Of a stretch of DNA of 64,000 nt, positions 16,487-26,544 are shown piece after piece. Below the pieces are notes generated by a model. It ran no database searches and was not told the DNA's origin. It saw nothing but the letters and a program-made list of their open reading frames with translations. The translations under genes and the position numbers were made by a program. The stretch comes from UBA5336 sp964415675 (GTDB lineage Bacteria; Pseudomonadota; Alphaproteobacteria; Caulobacterales; Hyphomonadaceae): the NCBI GenBank assembly GCA_964415675.1, contig CAYQBG010000016.1:28372-92371 (forward strand), given 5' to 3'. The stretch's first letter is position 1. Every line of letters starts with the position of its first letter.

Positions 16487-18649
16487 ATGCCCAGCCAGAC
16501 ACCCATCTTTCGTGCCCCCTTGCGCGCGGCCCTGCTCATGTCCTTTGCCACTCTGTCACTCGGCGCAGCGGCCCAGGACGCAGGCGAAGAGGACGAACGC
16601 CGGGAAGACACGGTCACCGTCTACGGCACGTCCAATCCGATCCCTGTCTTTGATTATCCAGGCCAGGTAACCGTCATCGAACGCGATACCATCGACACAT
16701 TGAGCCCCAGCGCGGTGTCGGACATGCTGCGCGATGTGCCAGGCGTCGATTTCGCCGGCGGTCCGCGTCGCACCGGTGAGGCGCCCAGCATCCGTGGCCT
16801 TTCGGGTGAGAATATCCTGATCCTGCTCGACGGCGCCCGCCAGAGCTTCATCTCTGCTCATGACGGACGTTTCTTTATCGATCCGGAAATCATCGGTACG
16901 GCCGAAGTGGTTCGCGGGCCAGCATCTGCGCTTTACGGCTCGGGGGCCGTCGGCGGCGTACTCGCCTTCGAAACAGTCGAGGCGGAGGATCTGCTGCGCG
17001 AAGGAGAGACATGGGGCGCGCGCATGCGCGGCGGATACCAGAGCGTAAATGGGGAGAGCTTCGGCACGCTGACCGCTTTCACCAGACAGGACAATCTTGA
17101 TGCATTGGCCAGCTTCGGCCTGCGCCAATCGGGTGATATCAGGCTTGGGTCCGGTGCGGACCTTCCCTCAGATGACGAGATCGCTACCGGCCTCGTGAAA
17201 CTCGGCTACGCCTTCACCGACGCTTTCCGCGCCGATGTGTCCTGGCAACGCTTTGCCAACACCGCGATCGAACCGAACAATGGCCAGGGCACGCTCGGCA
17301 CAGGCGACGCCGTGCTCGACCGGAATGTTGACAAGGATGTGGAGACGGAAACCTGGCGCGCCGGGCTCCGCTTCGATCCTGTCAGCGATCTGGTGAACAC
17401 GCGGCTCACCGTCTATCAGTCCACCTCAGGTGTTGACGAGTTCGATGCCACAGAGCCGCGCACCATTATCCGGGAAATCGAGACCACAGGTGCGTCCCTG
17501 CGCAATGCGGCGCGCTTTGACCTTAGCGGCATCAGAACGACGCTGACCGTCGGTGCCGACTGGTATGCGGACGAGCAGACAGGACGCGATTCCAGCGTCG
17601 GGGACGGTGTGCGCGCCGGTGTGCCCGATGGACGCTCGGAATTCACCGGCGCCTTTGCCCAGATTGAAGCGGAAATCGACCGTCCCCTGGGCCTGCCGGG
17701 CAGGCTGATAGTGATCCCGGCCGTGCGCCATGATGCCTTCGAGAGCACTTCCAGCGTTGATCCGGAATCGAATTCCGATGAGGAAGTCTCACCCCGGCTG
17801 GCTGCCAGCTATGGCCCGGCGGAATGGTTCCGGGTGTTCGGATCGTATTCCCAGGGTTTTCGCGCCCCCTCGATCAATGAACTTTATCTAGACGGCGTTC
17901 ACTTCCCTGTCCCGCACCCGGTCCTGTTCAATCCGGCGATGGGCCAGTTTGTCTTCGTAAACAACAATTTCATACCGAACCCCAGCCTGGCGCCGGAAAC
18001 CAGCGAAACGGTGGAATTCGGGCTCGGCGTGGACTTCCGAAACCTCGTGGCTGACGGTGATCGCCTGCAAGGCAAGATTTCATATTACGAAAGCGACGTC
18101 GAAGACCTGATCGATCTCAGCGTCAATTTCGCCTTCGATCCGACCTGTTTCGCACCACCGGCTTTCTTCCCCTGCAGCGCCGGCACGACCAGTTCGGCCA
18201 ATGTCGAGAGTGCGGAACTGGACGGCGTTGAGGCCGAAGTCGTGTATGATTCAGAACGCGTCCACGCCCGTGCGACCTTTGCCTCAATCGACGGCGCGAA
18301 CATGATGACCGGAGAGGATGTCGGCGCACTGACCCCTGACCGGCTCGCGCTCGACCTTGGCCTGAAAATGCCGGAATGGAACGCACGCATCGGCACGCGC
18401 GTGCAGTATGCGGGCGATTTCGAGCGCCGGGGAGCCGACAGCATGGGCGGACTGGTGGTGGTGGAAGAGCGCGACAGCTACGCCGTGCTTGACCTCTACG
18501 CCACCTGGTCGCCCGACGCCGCGCAGGGTCTGCGTTTCGACCTCGGCATCGAGAATGTCTTCGAGGAGGATTATGCACGCGTCTTCGAAAGCGTCTCGGA
18601 GCCTGGACGCAATTTCAAGATCGCAGCCACATGGCAGTTTGGCGGATGA
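16487..18649 (+). CDS. TonB-dependent receptor, haemoglobin/haem type
   Basis: From the ATG at 16487 the product is 720 residues, with a signal peptide ending near AAAQDAG. The plug domain has VTVIERDTI, LRDVPGVDF, IRGLSGENILILLDG and VRGPASALYGSGAVGG. The barrel holds the haem-receptor boxes FRAPSINELYL and NPSLAPETSE, with His residues between them (VHFPVPHP), as in haemoglobin/haem receptors. The protein ends with FKIAATWQFGG, an aromatic-rich outer-membrane end. The start at 16487 was preferred over the ATG at 16478 because agaggg then has normal spacing. A Fur box precedes it. The ligand (haemoglobin, haem or a similar complex) is inferred from the boxes. Confidence 0.9.
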   Translation: MPSQTPIFRAPLRAALLMSFATLSLGAAAQDAGEEDERREDTVTVYGTSNPIPVFDYPGQVTVIERDTIDTLSPSAVSDMLRDVPGVDFAGGPRRTGEAPSIRGLSGENILILLDGARQSFISAHDGRFFIDPEIIGTAEVVRGPASALYGSGAVGGVLAFETVEAEDLLREGETWGARMRGGYQSVNGESFGTLTAFTRQDNLDALASFGLRQSGDIRLGSGADLPSDDEIATGLVKLGYAFTDAFRADVSWQRFANTAIEPNNGQGTLGTGDAVLDRNVDKDVETETWRAGLRFDPVSDLVNTRLTVYQSTSGVDEFDATEPRTIIREIETTGASLRNAARFDLSGIRTTLTVGADWYADEQTGRDSSVGDGVRAGVPDGRSEFTGAFAQIEAEIDRPLGLPGRLIVIPAVRHDAFESTSSVDPESNSDEEVSPRLAASYGPAEWFRVFGSYSQGFRAPSINELYLDGVHFPVPHPVLFNPAMGQFVFVNNNFIPNPSLAPETSETVEFGLGVDFRNLVADGDRLQGKISYYESDVEDLIDLSVNFAFDPTCFAPPAFFPCSAGTTSSANVESAELDGVEAEVVYDSERVHARATFASIDGANMMTGEDVGALTPDRLALDLGLKMPEWNARIGTRVQYAGDFERRGADSMGGLVVVEERDSYAVLDLYATWSPDAAQGLRFDLGIENVFEEDYARVFESVSEPGRNFKIAATWQFGG

Positions 18650-18719
18650 TCGCATCAGGCACAAAGATCATGAGACTGGGCCTGGACGCGGCAAGCAGGT
18701 GCGGTTCCGCCCCATCGGC

Positions 18720-19670
18720 CTATTTCGACGAAATGGCGGCACGCGAGGCGCGGTCCCCGGCTTGCGGACCCGTCTGCACATCGCTCCAGCGCGCGCGTAT
18801 ATCCTCTGAGCGATTATGGGCGCCGTCCGGGCTCCAGCCAGGCGGGTTGACCATACGCCCTGCCCAGCGCCAGGGACGCAAGCCGTCACTCCAGCAGTCG
18901 CGGGCAAGCGCTCCGGCCTCATGATAGGCGACGACAAGCGGATTGTGGCCGACAAGCGGTTTCACGATGCCATAATCGCAGGGCTCGTCCTGCCGCTCGG
19001 CTTCAAACGTCCCGAACATTTTGTCCCAGACGATAAACACGCCGGCATAATTGCGATCCAGATAGCGCGGATTGGTGGCATGGTGGACGCGGTGATGACT
19101 GGGCGTGTTCATCACCGCCTCGAACCATCGAGGCATACGGCCAATGGCCTCTGTATGGATCCAGAACTGGTAAAGCAGATTCAGCCCGCCGGCAAAGAAG
19201 ACATAGGCCGGGTGAAAGCCGACCAGCACGAGCGGCCAGCCGAGCACGATCAGCCCTGTGAATGGCCCGAACCAGGGCTGCCTGAGGGCGGTGGTGAGAT
19301 TGTAATGGGTCGAGGAGTGATGGGTGACATGCTCCATCCAGAACCAGCGCATGCGGTGCGCAAAGCGGTGCTTCCAGTAATAGACGAGATCATAGAGCAC
19401 GAAGAGGATGGCGAAGCTCCACCACGTCACCGGCATCTCGAACACGCGATAAGGCCAGACCAGCATCATCAGCCAGAGCGCAGCAAAGCCGGTGAGCGTG
19501 TTCACCACGACATTGCCGAGCCCCATCGCCATGGAGGTGATGGCGTCCTTCGTCTCATAGCGCCCGCCCGCACGTCCCGTCGCCACCGCCCACCATTCTA
19601 TCGCCACGGCCAGCACAAAAGCAGGCGCGGCAAGCGTCGTGACGGCAGGGAAATCTGGCATGTCCGGCAT
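18720..19670 (-). CDS. Sterol desaturase / fatty acid hydroxylase family protein
   Basis: From the ATG at 19670 the product is 316 residues of an integral membrane di-iron enzyme. Four or five hydrophobic helices surround the histidine clusters HRFAH, HVTHH, HTE and HRVHH, which bind the two irons that hydroxylate or desaturate a lipid. The substrate is not readable; bacterial members act on fatty acids, carotenoids, ornithine lipids or sterol-like lipids. The C-terminal 60 residues are polar. The frame is open for 15 codons upstream, but the family usually begins close to this Met. It converges on the receptor gene with a 70-bp gap and no clear terminator. Confidence 0.85.
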   Translation of the reverse strand: MPDMPDFPAVTTLAAPAFVLAVAIEWWAVATGRAGGRYETKDAITSMAMGLGNVVVNTLTGFAALWLMMLVWPYRVFEMPVTWWSFAILFVLYDLVYYWKHRFAHRMRWFWMEHVTHHSSTHYNLTTALRQPWFGPFTGLIVLGWPLVLVGFHPAYVFFAGGLNLLYQFWIHTEAIGRMPRWFEAVMNTPSHHRVHHATNPRYLDRNYAGVFIVWDKMFGTFEAERQDEPCDYGIVKPLVGHNPLVVAYHEAGALARDCWSDGLRPWRWAGRMVNPPGWSPDGAHNRSEDIRARWSDVQTGPQAGDRASRAAISSK

Positions 19671-19797
19671 GGGCAATTCTCTGGGCACCGACCAAGGGCA
19701 TGTCAAGCACCCCACAGGACTGGCGCAAGAAACGGGTGTCGCAACCCGTCACTGGCGCGCATGAGGTGCCAGCCACTGTCACAACAGAGAAGATCAA

Positions 19798-20544
19798 ATG
19801 CCAGCACAATCAGAGAAGATCGAGGCGTTTCGCAATCTACACCAGGCCGGAAATCCACTGATACTGATGAATGTCTGGGACGCCGGCTCGGCCGGCTGGC
19901 TTTCCAAAACGCCCTTGGCGGCATTGGCCACCGGAAGCTATGCGCTGGCTGGGGCACTGGGTTATGAAGACGGGGAATGCGCGCCGCGTGACGAGATCCT
20001 CAGCGTGCTGCATCGCATTTGCCGGGCGGCTGGCGACACGCCGGTTTCCCATGATGCTGAAAGGGGGTACGCCCCGAATGCGGTCGGCGTTGCAGACTAT
20101 GTGAGGGAAATCGCCTCGGCGGGCGCCGTCGGTATCAATCTCGAAGACAGTCTTGCCGGATGCGAACTGAGAGCTGCAGCCGAGCAATGCGAGCGCCTTG
20201 CGGCAGCAAAGTCTGCACTCGGCGACGGCTTTCTTAATGCACGGTGCGACATTTTCTTTGGCGCCGTTTCAGCAAGCGACGACGAAAAGCTGCAAATCCT
20301 GCTCGAAAGGGCTGCAGACTATCGCAGGGCAGGCGCCGACGGCCTTTTCGTCCCCGGTCTTCTAGACCTGTCTCTGCTGGAGACGGTCTGCCAGGAGAGC
20401 CAATTGCCGGTGAATGTCATGCGCCCACTCGACGGGCCGGCTATCCCTGCAATTGCCGGCGCCGGCGTTTCACGGATCAGCCACGGGCCATTCGCCTGGC
20501 TGGCTGCGGGCGAGGTGGTGAAATCGGCAGCAGCACAGATTTGA
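19798..20544 (+). CDS. Isocitrate lyase/PEP mutase superfamily enzyme
   Basis: The 248-residue product is a short TIM-barrel of the PEP mutase/oxaloacetate decarboxylase-like group. Family landmarks are LMNVWDAGSA near 22-31, SHDAERGY near 83-90, GINLEDS near 107-113, LNARCDIF and the late GVSRISHGP. These enzymes make or break C-C or C-P bonds next to a carboxylate with Mg2+. The lyase Lys-Lys-Cys-Gly-His loop of true isocitrate lyases is absent, so glyoxylate-cycle function is excluded. The actual reaction is unknown. The neighbouring crotonase gene follows after 89 bp on the same strand. Confidence 0.8.
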   Translation: MPAQSEKIEAFRNLHQAGNPLILMNVWDAGSAGWLSKTPLAALATGSYALAGALGYEDGECAPRDEILSVLHRICRAAGDTPVSHDAERGYAPNAVGVADYVREIASAGAVGINLEDSLAGCELRAAAEQCERLAAAKSALGDGFLNARCDIFFGAVSASDDEKLQILLERAADYRRAGADGLFVPGLLDLSLLETVCQESQLPVNVMRPLDGPAIPAIAGAGVSRISHGPFAWLAAGEVVKSAAAQI

Positions 20545-20633
20545 GGATCGCATGAAGGCGTCCCGCTTGACGCCCCTTGCGTCAGGGGCACTTTCGTGGC
20601 CGGCAACAATGGTCAATCAGGAGGAGACACGCC

Positions 20634-21545
20634 ATGCAGACGGTCAAGGACTACGAGACGATCAAACTGGAGAAGGATGGCGCGGTGGCCATTCTCACGC
20701 TGCACCGGCCGGAGAAGATGAACGCCTTCACCGGACAGATGATGTACGAGATGATCGATGCGTTCGACCAGACCGATGCGGACGATGATATCCGCGCGGT
20801 GATCGTCACCGGCCATGGCGAGCGGGCCTTCTGCGCCGGGGCCGACCTGTCTGCGGGCGCGGAAACCTTCGACTATGACGCGCGTGCCGAAAGCGGCGAA
20901 GCCGGGCGAACCGCCGATGTTGACATCCAGCGCGATGGCGGCGGGCGGGTGACCCTGCGCATGTTTGACAGCCTCAAGCCAATCATCGGTGCGATCAACG
21001 GCGCCGCCGTCGGCATCGGCGTGACCATGCAGCTGGCCATGGATATCCGTATTGCGTCGGACAATGCCCGTTTCGGCTTCGTCTTCAACCGGCGTGGCAT
21101 CAACCCGGAAGCGGCCTCAAGCTGGTTCCTTCCGCGCCTCGTCGGCATCTCCAAGGCGCTGGAATGGTGCTATTCGGGCCGTGTCTTCCCGGCTCAGGAA
21201 GCGCTTGACGGCGGTCTCATCCGCTCAATCCACCCGCAGGGCGAATTGATGAGCGCAGCCCGCGAAATTGCCGACGAGATCGCAGACAACACAGCGGCGG
21301 TTTCGACCACTCTTACCCGTCATATGATGTGGCGCATGCTTGGGGCGCCGCACCCGATGGACGCCCATATCGTCGACAGTGCGGCGATCTATGAACGCGG
21401 CCAGAGCCCGGATGCGAAAGAAGGCGTGATGAGTTTCCTTGAGAAACGTCAGCCGAACTATCCGGTGAAAGTGTCCGACGGCCTGCCGAGTTTCTGGCCC
21501 TGGTGGGACCAGCCGGAATTCGACTGGATCAGCAAGAAGGACTGA
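20634..21545 (+). CDS. Enoyl-CoA hydratase/isomerase (crotonase family)
   Basis: From the ATG at 20634, preceded by caggaggag, the product is 303 residues. Crotonase landmarks are HRPEKMNAF (about 24-32), AFCAGADLS (about 64-72), the oxyanion-hole segment AINGAAVGIGVTMQLAMDIR (about 122-141) and FVFNRRGINPEAAS. It should act on an acyl-CoA double bond in fatty acid or related catabolism. An insertion after AFCAGADLS makes it slightly longer than typical hydratases. The exact substrate is not readable. No other beta-oxidation genes are adjacent. Confidence 0.88.
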   Translation: MQTVKDYETIKLEKDGAVAILTLHRPEKMNAFTGQMMYEMIDAFDQTDADDDIRAVIVTGHGERAFCAGADLSAGAETFDYDARAESGEAGRTADVDIQRDGGGRVTLRMFDSLKPIIGAINGAAVGIGVTMQLAMDIRIASDNARFGFVFNRRGINPEAASSWFLPRLVGISKALEWCYSGRVFPAQEALDGGLIRSIHPQGELMSAAREIADEIADNTAAVSTTLTRHMMWRMLGAPHPMDAHIVDSAAIYERGQSPDAKEGVMSFLEKRQPNYPVKVSDGLPSFWPWWDQPEFDWISKKD

Positions 21546-21620
21546 GGGCATAATCCGCTCTGGCGTCCCCTCTCCTGTTTCAGCTAACACTGCCTGTACC
21601 GCTGGATCAGGGAGGGGACA

Positions 21621-22664
21621 TTGCGCGCATTCATTCTTTTGCTTCTGGGGCTGGTCGTTGGGATAGGCGCCGGAATATTCGCCGATCGTCACCCCGCATC
21701 GAGACCAGTGATCAGCGATGTCTGGCCGGGCGCGAATGCCCCACGTGTCCAGTTAGCGGCTGGCGCGGCGGCCCTGCCTCAGGACAAGCTTGCCGAGCAT
21801 GGGCTGCAAGCCTGCTTTTCCCGCAATCGCGATTACGCGCTGGCTCCACCGGCCTGGATGGCCCGCGATCCGCTGGGGCCCAACAGCGCCGCACGAACGC
21901 CGGCGCGCACGCCTCCCGATCTCGAAATTCACCCCGGACTGGTCAAGCTCGAACAGATCCTCTCGCCCGCCGGCACCCAGCGCCACCATTGCGCAGCCAC
22001 TCGGATCGCCGAGAACTGGTTTCTCACAGCGGCTCATTGCGCGAAGTTCAGGGGCACGGCGGCGAGCGTCTATGACATGATCATTGTGGCCCCGCAGATC
22101 GACACGGCCAGCCAGGACGCCGTCATTGTTCCGGTCGAGGGTGCGGTCTGCCATGACGCCTGGTATGAGGAGACCAACAAGTTCGACGATGACGTCGCCC
22201 TCGTCTATGTCGCTGATCCTGCTCCGCTCGCCAATGTATCTGTCGCCCGGCTGGATGGCGCCGACGGGTTCAGCCTGCCACCGGAAGCCTTTGCAGAGCT
22301 CCATTTCGCAGGATGGGGCAAGAACGGCGAAAACCGGTTTCTACAGGGTGGGCCGCTTGACCTCATCAAGCTTGGCGAAGCGCTGATTCTGGCGGATCAG
22401 ACTGGCGGGTTCGGCCCTTGTGTAGGTGACAGCGGCGGCCCGCTCTATGCAGTGGGCACCGGGCGGGAACCGGTCGTGGCCGGCGTCCTGTCTGCCGTGA
22501 CCAATGATTCCTGCCCGCCTTATGACCGCGCCTTCTATGTCCGGGTGAGAAGCTTCATAGACTGGATCGAGGCGGGAATGGCGACATGCGCGCAGGACGG
22601 CCGGTTCGTGTGCCGGGACGCGGACGCGAGCGCGACAGCGCCTGCTCAGCCATCCTCCCGGTAA
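21621..22664 (+). CDS. Trypsin-like serine protease (S1 family), membrane-anchored or secreted
   Basis: The 347-residue product starts at TTG 21621, preceded by ggagggg at ideal distance. An N-terminal hydrophobic helix (3-20) is a signal anchor or signal peptide. The catalytic triad is visible: His139 in TAAHC, Asp191 in DDDVALV and Ser271 in GDSGGPL. Several cysteines (Cys124/140, 177, 267, 298) could form disulfides, so the protease domain acts outside the cytoplasm. A 75-residue spacer after the helix may be a propeptide. Its 3' end overlaps the convergent lptG gene by 19 bp. The substrate is unknown. Confidence 0.85.
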   Translation: MRAFILLLLGLVVGIGAGIFADRHPASRPVISDVWPGANAPRVQLAAGAAALPQDKLAEHGLQACFSRNRDYALAPPAWMARDPLGPNSAARTPARTPPDLEIHPGLVKLEQILSPAGTQRHHCAATRIAENWFLTAAHCAKFRGTAASVYDMIIVAPQIDTASQDAVIVPVEGAVCHDAWYEETNKFDDDVALVYVADPAPLANVSVARLDGADGFSLPPEAFAELHFAGWGKNGENRFLQGGPLDLIKLGEALILADQTGGFGPCVGDSGGPLYAVGTGREPVVAGVLSAVTNDSCPPYDRAFYVRVRSFIDWIEAGMATCAQDGRFVCRDADASATAPAQPSSR

Positions 22665-23770
22665 GCCAGCAAGGTGAGGGCAGAAAAGAGGGCAAAGAGG
22701 GCAGGCGACCAGGCGGCAATCGCTGGCGGAGCAGCACCGGCTGAGCCAAGGCTGGAGGACAGCTGTGTGATGAAGAACAGGCCAACCGCCGCCAGAGCGC
22801 CGGAGGCGATCAGTTGCGAGTTTCCGCCAAGCCGGGACAGCCGCAAGCAGACCAGCGCGCCAATCAGCGCCATGGCAACATACTGGGCCGGCGCTGCGAA
22901 GAGGCTCCACCAGCGCATCGTGTAACGCGAGGCATCAAGCCCGGCCGCAGAGGTCCTAGAGATAAAGGCCGGCAAGTCCCAGAATCCAATCGTGGCCGGG
23001 CTTGCAAAACGATCCAGCAATTCGCTGGCATCGAGCGTCGTCGGGATCGACAGGAAATCCCGGCTGACCGGAGGCTGGCCAGGCACATTCTCCGTCAGGT
23101 CTTCAAGCTGCCAGAACCCGTCCCGGATCAAGGCCCGCCGCGCATCAATCCGCCGCACGAAACGATAATCACTGGTTGGCTGGCCATCGCGGAAAATCCG
23201 CTCCTCCTCCAGCAGTTTCACGCCTGACAGCACCGCGCCATTGTCAAGAACAGTGTCTGCATGGATCACAATCTGGCTGGTCTGGTCTCCCTGCCGCAGC
23301 CAGATATCGCCGCGGTTCTGGGTCGCTGCGACCGGCTTGCCCTCGCGGAGGATCTCAATACGTGTGGCCTCGAATGTCGCCATCATCCGGGCACCGAACG
23401 GGTTCAGGATAGTTGTCGAGAAAACACCAGTCACAAGGGCGAGAAGGATCAGTGGAGTCAGGAAGCGCCAGGCCGACATGCCGCTGGCCCGGATGATCGA
23501 CAGTTCCGAGCGACGGTTCAGCCGCGAATAGGCAATCATCGCAGCTATGAGCAGTGCGAAAGGCAAGGTCTGCTCGATCAGCATCGGCATCTTCATCAGC
23601 GACAATTGCAGGGCCTCTCCGGCCGATAGTTCGACATCGCCGCCAACGGTCCGCAATTGCTCGACCACATCGACGAGCAGAATGGCGAGAACGAACACGC
23701 CGAGCACCAGCGCCAGCGCCTGAACGCAATGCATCAGGATATATCGTGACAGACGCGGAAACAGGGTCAT
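22646..23770 (-). CDS. lptG: LPS export ABC transporter permease LptG
   Basis: The 374-residue product has the LptF/G layout: two N-terminal membrane helices with LSRYILMHCVQAL and ANMIAYSRLNRRSELSIIRASG-like coupling helix, a periplasmic beta-jellyroll domain of about 180 residues and further C-terminal helices. With LptF and the ATPase LptB it extracts LPS from the inner membrane and feeds it to LptC and LptA. The start ATG overlaps the lptF stop as ATGA, so the two are translationally coupled. Second position after lptF and the shorter jellyroll favour LptG. Confidence 0.9.
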   Translation of the reverse strand: MTLFPRLSRYILMHCVQALALVLGVFVLAILLVDVVEQLRTVGGDVELSAGEALQLSLMKMPMLIEQTLPFALLIAAMIAYSRLNRRSELSIIRASGMSAWRFLTPLILLALVTGVFSTTILNPFGARMMATFEATRIEILREGKPVAATQNRGDIWLRQGDQTSQIVIHADTVLDNGAVLSGVKLLEEERIFRDGQPTSDYRFVRRIDARRALIRDGFWQLEDLTENVPGQPPVSRDFLSIPTTLDASELLDRFASPATIGFWDLPAFISRTSAAGLDASRYTMRWWSLFAAPAQYVAMALIGALVCLRLSRLGGNSQLIASGALAAVGLFFITQLSSSLGSAGAAPPAIAAWSPALFALFSALTLLAYREDG

Positions 23771-24915
23771 GTCGCGCCCTCCCCCCCGGCCAGGCGGTCG
23801 CGCAGGAGGAATCGGCGACGCTGCGCGCCAGCTGACGGTCGCGGCGTTCGAAAAACGAGCCAGGCGAGCACAACAATCGTACCAAGCGGAAGCGCATATT
23901 GCGCGCCATTCAGCGCCGGGTCGTCTGCAGCCGCCGACTGGACCGATAATTGCGCAATGACCAGGACAAGCGCGCCAACAGTGGCAAACGCGATCCTGCG
24001 ACTATAGCCATGCCGGGAAAAATCGCCGCCGATCACGGCTATGATGGCGATCATCGCCATCGCCACATTGAGCAGGGGGGTCGTCAGCCGCGCATGCGCT
24101 TCGGCCAGGAAGGCGTCGGCATTCTGGACCTCCATATAATTCTTCCGATCCACGAAGAAGAGCTCATACAGATACCGGTCCGAGGATTTGAGGATCACTT
24201 CGCCTTCCTCGCGCAGGAATGGCGTGAGATCGAACGTGTATTGCTCGAAATCGAGGATCGAAAGCGACGCATTCTCGTCGAGATCGTGGATTTGCCCGTT
24301 CCGCATGACAATCGCCGGGCGCCCGTCAACCTCGATCATGGTCCCGGACTGGGCGAGATAATCGACGGGGCGTTCGGGGTCACGCGCATCGGAGATCAGG
24401 ATGCCACGAAGCTCCCCGCCACGGGACTCGCGAGCAAAAAACGTCAGCTGCTCACTGGCCTGCGTAAACTGGCCCGGTCGAATCAGCGAGGCGGCAAGAT
24501 CGGCGCGCGCGTCAGATACAGTCTCGCGCAACTGGCGCTGCGCGGTTGGCTGGACGAAAAGCCCTATCAGGAGATGGATGATTGCCGCCATGACAGCAAG
24601 CCGGATCACGGGAGATGCAATCTGCCAGCGCGACATGCTGGCAGCCTGCGCCACCACAATTTCGCTGTCGCGGTGAATCCGGTTGAGCGACCAGACCGCC
24701 GCGATGAACAGCGCAAGCGGGGTGAGCAACGCAATGATCTGCGGTGCTCCGAGAATGACCACGTAAAAATATGTCAGCGCAGACTGGCGGTTTTCGATGA
24801 TGAGATCGGTCCGCGACAGGCCCTGCGCAAGAATGGCCAGCAGGGCCAGTCCGCCGACAATGATCAGGACGGTCCGCAACACCTGGCGAAACAGGTAACT
24901 CTGTATCAGATTCAT
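23767..24915 (-). CDS. lptF: LPS export ABC transporter permease LptF
   Basis: From the ATG at 24915 the product is 382 residues and begins MNLIQSYLFRQVLRT, typical for LptF. Helices 1-3 are followed by a periplasmic jellyroll (about 130-265) and C-terminal helices. The coupling segment NRIHRDSEIVVAQAASMSRW lies near residue 75-95. LptF partners LptG in the LPS-extraction complex. The eight codons upstream of this Met are not family-like. pepA is divergent with about 110 bp between, the usual alphaproteobacterial arrangement. Confidence 0.92.
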   Translation of the reverse strand: MNLIQSYLFRQVLRTVLIIVGGLALLAILAQGLSRTDLIIENRQSALTYFYVVILGAPQIIALLTPLALFIAAVWSLNRIHRDSEIVVAQAASMSRWQIASPVIRLAVMAAIIHLLIGLFVQPTAQRQLRETVSDARADLAASLIRPGQFTQASEQLTFFARESRGGELRGILISDARDPERPVDYLAQSGTMIEVDGRPAIVMRNGQIHDLDENASLSILDFEQYTFDLTPFLREEGEVILKSSDRYLYELFFVDRKNYMEVQNADAFLAEAHARLTTPLLNVAMAMIAIIAVIGGDFSRHGYSRRIAFATVGALVLVIAQLSVQSAAADDPALNGAQYALPLGTIVVLAWLVFRTPRPSAGAQRRRFLLRDRLAGGEGAT

Positions 24916-25028
24916 GCGCCCGCCACGTCTCCCGGTCATGCTGTCCCGGCACCCGGGCCCTGAAATTCCCTTGCTAGCGAGTTGCGCTTGCGCCGTCGAT
25001 GCTTAGTTTCCCGCTTAAACGGAGTGAA

Positions 25029-26501
25029 ATGCACATGAAAATTACGTTCACCGATACTGCCAAGGCAGACATTGTTGCGTTTGTCATCGACGAAGGGGCG
25101 AAACTTCCTGAAGACGCAAAGACACTGGATGAGGCTTGCGGCGGCCTTCTGTCGGAAGCGGCCACATCAGCGCGCTTCAAGGGCAAGGCCGGCCAGCAGG
25201 CGCTGATTGTCCTTCCAGCCGATTCCAAGGCACGGCGCGCCGTGCTGGTCGGCGGCGGCAAGGCCGGCGAACGCGAAGTGAAAGCCTGGGAGAAGATCGG
25301 CGCCGGCCTCGTCAAGGCCCATGCCGCCAGCGGCTTCAGGACGCTCGCGCTCTATGCCGATACGCCTGAACATGCCGCTGCGGCCGCGGGCGGAGCGAAA
25401 CTCGCCGCCTATCGATTTGATACCTATTTCACCAGGCTCACGGACGACCAGAAGCCCACCCTCACGGGCCTGTCCCTCGTCGTCAGCGACGAAAAGGCCG
25501 CGAAAAAGGCCTTCAAGCCCATCGATGCGGCGAGCGACGGGACGGCTCTGGCCCGCGACCTGATGCATGAGCCGCCAAATGTGCTCTATCCTGCCGCTTT
25601 TGCAGAGCGGATCAGTGGGCTGGCAAGCGAAGGGCTTGAGGTCGAGATCCTTGGCGAGAAGGAGATGGAGGCGCTGGGCATGGGGGCGCTGCTGGGCGTT
25701 GGACAGGGCTCGGTGCGCGAAAGTCAGCTTGGCGTGATGAAATGGATGGGCGGCAAGGACGACGAAGACCCTGTGATCCTTTGCGGCAAGGGGGTATGTT
25801 TCGACACCGGCGGCATTTCGCTGAAACCGGGTCCCGGGATGGAGGACATGAAGGGCGATATGGGCGGCGCGGCCGCAGTGACCGGCGCCATGCTGGCGCT
25901 GGCGCGGCGCAAGGCGAAGGTGAATGTGATCGGCCTTGTCGGCCTTGTCGAGAACATGCCGGACGGCAATGCGATCCGCCCGGGCGACATTCTCACATCA
26001 GCGTCCGGCCAGACCATAGAAGTCCAGAACACAGATGCCGAGGGCCGGCTCGTCCTGTCCGATGTGCTCTGGTATGCACAGGAAAAGTTCAAGCCCCGTG
26101 CGATCGTCGACCTCGCCACGCTGACCGGCGCGATCGTCATCTCGCTCGGCCATGAACATGCCGGGCTTTTCTCGAACAATGACGATCTCGCCGATGCAAT
26201 CAGCGCAGCCGGCAAATCTTCCGGCGAGACGGTCTGGCGCCTGCCGATGGGAGATCCCTATGACAAGCTGCTGAAATCGAAATTCGCCGATATGCGGAAC
26301 ATTGGCGGGCGCACAGCCGGATCGATCACAGCCGCTCAGTTCCTCCAGCGCTTCGTCAGCAAGGATGTGGCCTGGGCTCATCTCGATATTGCCGGTGTGG
26401 CCTGGAAAGAAGGCGAAAAGGATGCCACCGATCCCGCCTGGGCCTCCGGTTTCGGCCCACGCCTGCTCAGCCAGTGGATCGCGGAGACTTATGAGAGCTG
26501 A
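25029..26501 (+). CDS. pepA: Leucyl aminopeptidase (M17 family)
   Basis: The product (490 residues from 25029; the ATG at 25035 is equally possible after the site ggag) is a cytosolic di-metal aminopeptidase that removes N-terminal residues from peptides. The metal and active-site segments are VCFDTGGISLKP, DMKGDMGGAAAV and the M17 signature NTDAEGRLVL near residues 334-343. The N-terminal 170 residues form the less conserved macrodomain-like part. Length and end (GFGPRLLSQWI) are normal for the family. It is divergent from lptF and followed by holC after a hairpin. Confidence 0.95.
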   Translation: MHMKITFTDTAKADIVAFVIDEGAKLPEDAKTLDEACGGLLSEAATSARFKGKAGQQALIVLPADSKARRAVLVGGGKAGEREVKAWEKIGAGLVKAHAASGFRTLALYADTPEHAAAAAGGAKLAAYRFDTYFTRLTDDQKPTLTGLSLVVSDEKAAKKAFKPIDAASDGTALARDLMHEPPNVLYPAAFAERISGLASEGLEVEILGEKEMEALGMGALLGVGQGSVRESQLGVMKWMGGKDDEDPVILCGKGVCFDTGGISLKPGPGMEDMKGDMGGAAAVTGAMLALARRKAKVNVIGLVGLVENMPDGNAIRPGDILTSASGQTIEVQNTDAEGRLVLSDVLWYAQEKFKPRAIVDLATLTGAIVISLGHEHAGLFSNNDDLADAISAAGKSSGETVWRLPMGDPYDKLLKSKFADMRNIGGRTAGSITAAQFLQRFVSKDVAWAHLDIAGVAWKEGEKDATDPAWASGFGPRLLSQWIAETYES

Positions 26502-26544
26502 CCGGTCTGGACGCATCAGGTCAAGGTTGATCGCAGGCGCGCAG

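Noticed and set aside
18816..19967. Long plus-strand frame opposite the sterol desaturase gene
   Set aside because: It crosses two genes and an intergenic region and has no recognisable domain.
23950..24963. 337-codon open frame opposite lptF
   Set aside because: Antisense shadow of a well-recognised gene, with an unnatural His/Asp/Arg-rich composition.
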